NCBI GenBank assembly: GCA_020635255.1
Contig: JACKAC010000002.1
Coordinates: 496,001-560,000, forward strand
Source: Ignavibacteriales bacterium
GTDB lineage: Bacteria > Bacteroidota > Ignavibacteria > Tepidaquicellales > Tepidaquicellaceae
Reading direction: 5' to 3'
DNA length: 64,000 nucleotides
Shown here piece by piece: positions 62,468-64,000 of this stretch. A program made the position numbers and the translations under genes. Below the pieces are notes generated by a model. It was not told the origin of the DNA and ran no database searches. It was given only the letters and a program-made list of their open reading frames with translations. Numbering within the stretch: position 1 is the stretch's first letter; each line of letters starts with the position of its first letter.

Positions 62468-64000
62468 ATACCTGCATTCTGCTCATTATCTTTTTCCTCA
62501 GCATTTGTACCGCAAATAGTACCACCGCGCTTACCGTACTTATTCCCAGAGTCAGCACCCAGTAATCGAAGGGAAGATTAATCAGCTCATAAAACTCCCG
62601 GATGACCTTGAGTACAATAAAATCGCTTCGTATAATGGCTGTTACAAGAAATACCATAAGTATTATCAGCCCGTAAACCAGATAAAACGATTTATTGTTT
62701 TGCTTCTCCAGCATAGTCACGGAGAAGAAGTTAGCAATTGAAATGATCACCATTGTAACGAGCATGATCATCTGTAGCTGGGAATCACTTACTCCCGGAA
62801 AGACGGAGCTTACTAGGAACATCGACCCATACGAACCTATCACTATCAGTAGTGCCGAGATAGAGACAAATGAAAACAGGTCAGGAAGGAAGTTCGTGTT
62901 CTTTGATGTATTAGAATTCTTCAGTGCAATTATGAACGAGGGGAGCCCTATTATAAATATATTGATAAATGCAACGCGCCTCGGTGTTAGCGGGAAATCG
63001 AGCAAGAATATCAGAGAAAATAGTGTAAGATAAATTACCAAAAAGTTCTTCGTCAAAAACAGTTTTGCGACTGAAGCCACCGTGTTCACGATCTTTTTTC
63101 CTTCGTCAAATATCTCCGGGAGCAGAGAGAATTTATTTTCCAGTAATACAATATCGGCTACTTCCTTCGTTATCTGGCTTCCTTCCTCCATGGCTATACC
63201 CATATCGGCTTCCTTAATTGCAGGGAGGTCGTTTACACCGTCTCCCAGCATAGCAGTATAATAGGATTCAGCTTTGAGTAGTTTTATTATACGCAGTTTA
63301 TGCTCGGGATTCAGTCTCGCAAATACAAGTTTGTTTAAAACTGCTTCCTTGAATTGTGCGTCATTAAGCTTATCTAGCTCGCCTCCCGAGATCAGATCGT
63401 CATCCGTAACATCCCAGCCGATTTTGGTTACTATAGCCTTAACCGCGAATGTAGCATCACCTGTAAGTATCTTAAATTGTATGCCGTTCTCCCTGAATAG
63501 ATTAATTGCCTCCATCACGTCATCTCTTATCTGGTCTGATATAGAGACTATACAGTACGGTTCTATTGCTATCGAATTCATATACTCTTTCGTATCCTCG
63601 AACGCGTTTCCGTTTATTACCTCCCCAAACAAAAGATTCCTGTAAACCTCCAGTCCCTCCTTATCAAAGAGTTCATTTGCTTTAGTTTTGCTATCGCTGC
63701 TCGTTTTTTCCAGTAAAAGATCATACGCCCCAAGTATATATACCTTATCGTCTACTTTTAGCATGCTCAGCTTGTTCTCCGATGAAAAAGGTATCTCATC
63801 AGCTACATTCCATTGCTGGAAATTGCCCAGCTCTTCTATAGCGCATGCTGTCGCGTTTTTATCGCTGGAATAATGAGCATATGTAGCCAGGACCTGTGAA
63901 ACATCTTTCCTTTCACATAATGGAATTACCTTCTCCACTGCAAGCTTGTTCTGTGTCAGCGTGCCTGTCTTATCCATGCACACTATCTTGATATTGGAAA
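62466..64000 (-). CDS. P-type cation-transporting ATPase, partial (5' end outside window)
   Basis: The frame is open to the window edge, so the N-terminal membrane and actuator parts are missing. What is here starts just before the phosphorylation motif CMDKTGTLT (the first Met there is internal, not the start), and includes LTGDATFAVKAI, MLGDGVNDLPAIKEADMGIAM with the hinge GDGVND, and a C-terminal membrane domain of about six helices. The layout matches P2-like ATPases of the HAD-IC group such as CtpE/MgtA-like proteins; the ion is uncertain (Ca2+, Mg2+ or K+). It is convergent to the polysaccharide locus and probably unrelated to it. Confidence 0.9.
   Translation of the reverse strand, partial: SNIKIVCMDKTGTLTQNKLAVEKVIPLCERKDVSQVLATYAHYSSDKNATACAIEELGNFQQWNVADEIPFSSENKLSMLKVDDKVYILGAYDLLLEKTSSDSKTKANELFDKEGLEVYRNLLFGEVINGNAFEDTKEYMNSIAIEPYCIVSISDQIRDDVMEAINLFRENGIQFKILTGDATFAVKAIVTKIGWDVTDDDLISGGELDKLNDAQFKEAVLNKLVFARLNPEHKLRIIKLLKAESYYTAMLGDGVNDLPAIKEADMGIAMEEGSQITKEVADIVLLENKFSLLPEIFDEGKKIVNTVASVAKLFLTKNFLVIYLTLFSLIFLLDFPLTPRRVAFINIFIIGLPSFIIALKNSNTSKNTNFLPDLFSFVSISALLIVIGSYGSMFLVSSVFPGVSDSQLQMIMLVTMVIISIANFFSVTMLEKQNNKSFYLVYGLIILMVFLVTAIIRSDFIVLKVIREFYELINLPFDYWVLTLGISTVSAVVLFAVQMLRKKIMSRMQV

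Noticed and set aside
1..64000. CRISPR arrays, tRNA/rRNA genes, insertion sequences, integrases
   Set aside because: No regularly spaced repeats, RNA gene patterns or transposase/integrase motifs were seen in any frame.

Overview
The window is almost entirely one very large surface-polysaccharide locus on the + strand, running from about 1.1 kb to 61.5 kb. Housekeeping-type genes on the - strand flank it. The organism is probably a Gram-negative bacterium of the Bacteroidota/Ignavibacteriota (Chlorobi-like) group. The reasons are an UpxY-like NusG paralogue at the head of the locus, moderate-to-low GC, outer-membrane beta-barrel proteins, a lipoprotein of the DUF4097 type and weak Shine-Dalgarno sequences. 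This placement is an inference. TTG starts are strikingly common: about 14 of the roughly 58 + strand genes.

Layout. (1) 1-877, - strand: a partial DUF4097-like lipoprotein and a small membrane protein. (2) 1102-8270: a zinc-ribbon membrane protein, an UpxY/RfaH-like antiterminator, then a Wbp-type pathway for UDP-2,3-diacetamido-2,3-dideoxy-glucuronic acid (WbpA, WbpE, WbpB and WbpD types), with an L-2-hydroxyglutarate oxidase and a lone GDP-mannose 4,6-dehydratase inserted. (3) 8271-8738: the only long non-coding gap inside the locus. (4) 8739-12531: a UDP-sugar epimerase, an SLBB export protein and a Wzc-type tyrosine kinase. (5) 12518-19843: nonulosonic acid genes neuB, neuC, a 2-hydroxyacid dehydrogenase and neuA, then a putative transferase and a first Wzm/Wzt ABC exporter. 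(6) 19860-29537: an amino-sugar set (aminotransferase, WbqC-like protein, second PLP-fold protein, GNAT, NeuD/PglD-like acyltransferase), glycosyltransferases and a second Wzm/Wzt pair. (7) 29555-48859: glycosyltransferases, an O-antigen polymerase/ligase, and decoration enzymes: PhyH oxygenase, polysaccharide deacetylase, FemAB-like protein, membrane transglutaminase-like protein, two ATP-grasp enzymes, two asparagine-synthetase-like proteins and a glucuronyl C5-epimerase. (8) 48872-54446: a small acyl-ACP module (ACP, ketoreductase, metallo-hydrolase, KAS III, AMP ligase) followed by a PIG-L deacetylase and an LpxD-like acyltransferase. (9) 54450-61549: GT2, aminotransferase, PglC-like phosphoglycosyltransferase, a duplicated membrane fragment of PglF, full-length PglF and a Wzi-like outer-membrane protein. 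(10) 61678-64000: an outer-membrane barrel, a bidirectional terminator and a partial P-type ATPase on the - strand.

How it fits together (inference). The antiterminator probably lets RNA polymerase read a transcription unit of nearly 60 kb, in which most genes overlap or lie within 20 bases of each other. The precursors suggested are a diacetamido uronic acid, a nonulosonic acid, one or two 4-amino-4,6-dideoxy sugars and a 4-keto-6-deoxymannose. The most novel-looking part is the acyl-ACP module. It could make a 3-hydroxyacyl chain that the LpxD-like enzyme transfers to an amino sugar made by PglF and its aminotransferase, and PglC would then load that sugar onto undecaprenyl phosphate. The asparagine-synthetase-like enzymes, C5-epimerase and ATP-grasp enzymes suggest amidation, epimerisation or amino-acid decoration of the uronic acids. 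I saw no tRNA, rRNA, CRISPR array, transposase or Wzx flippase.
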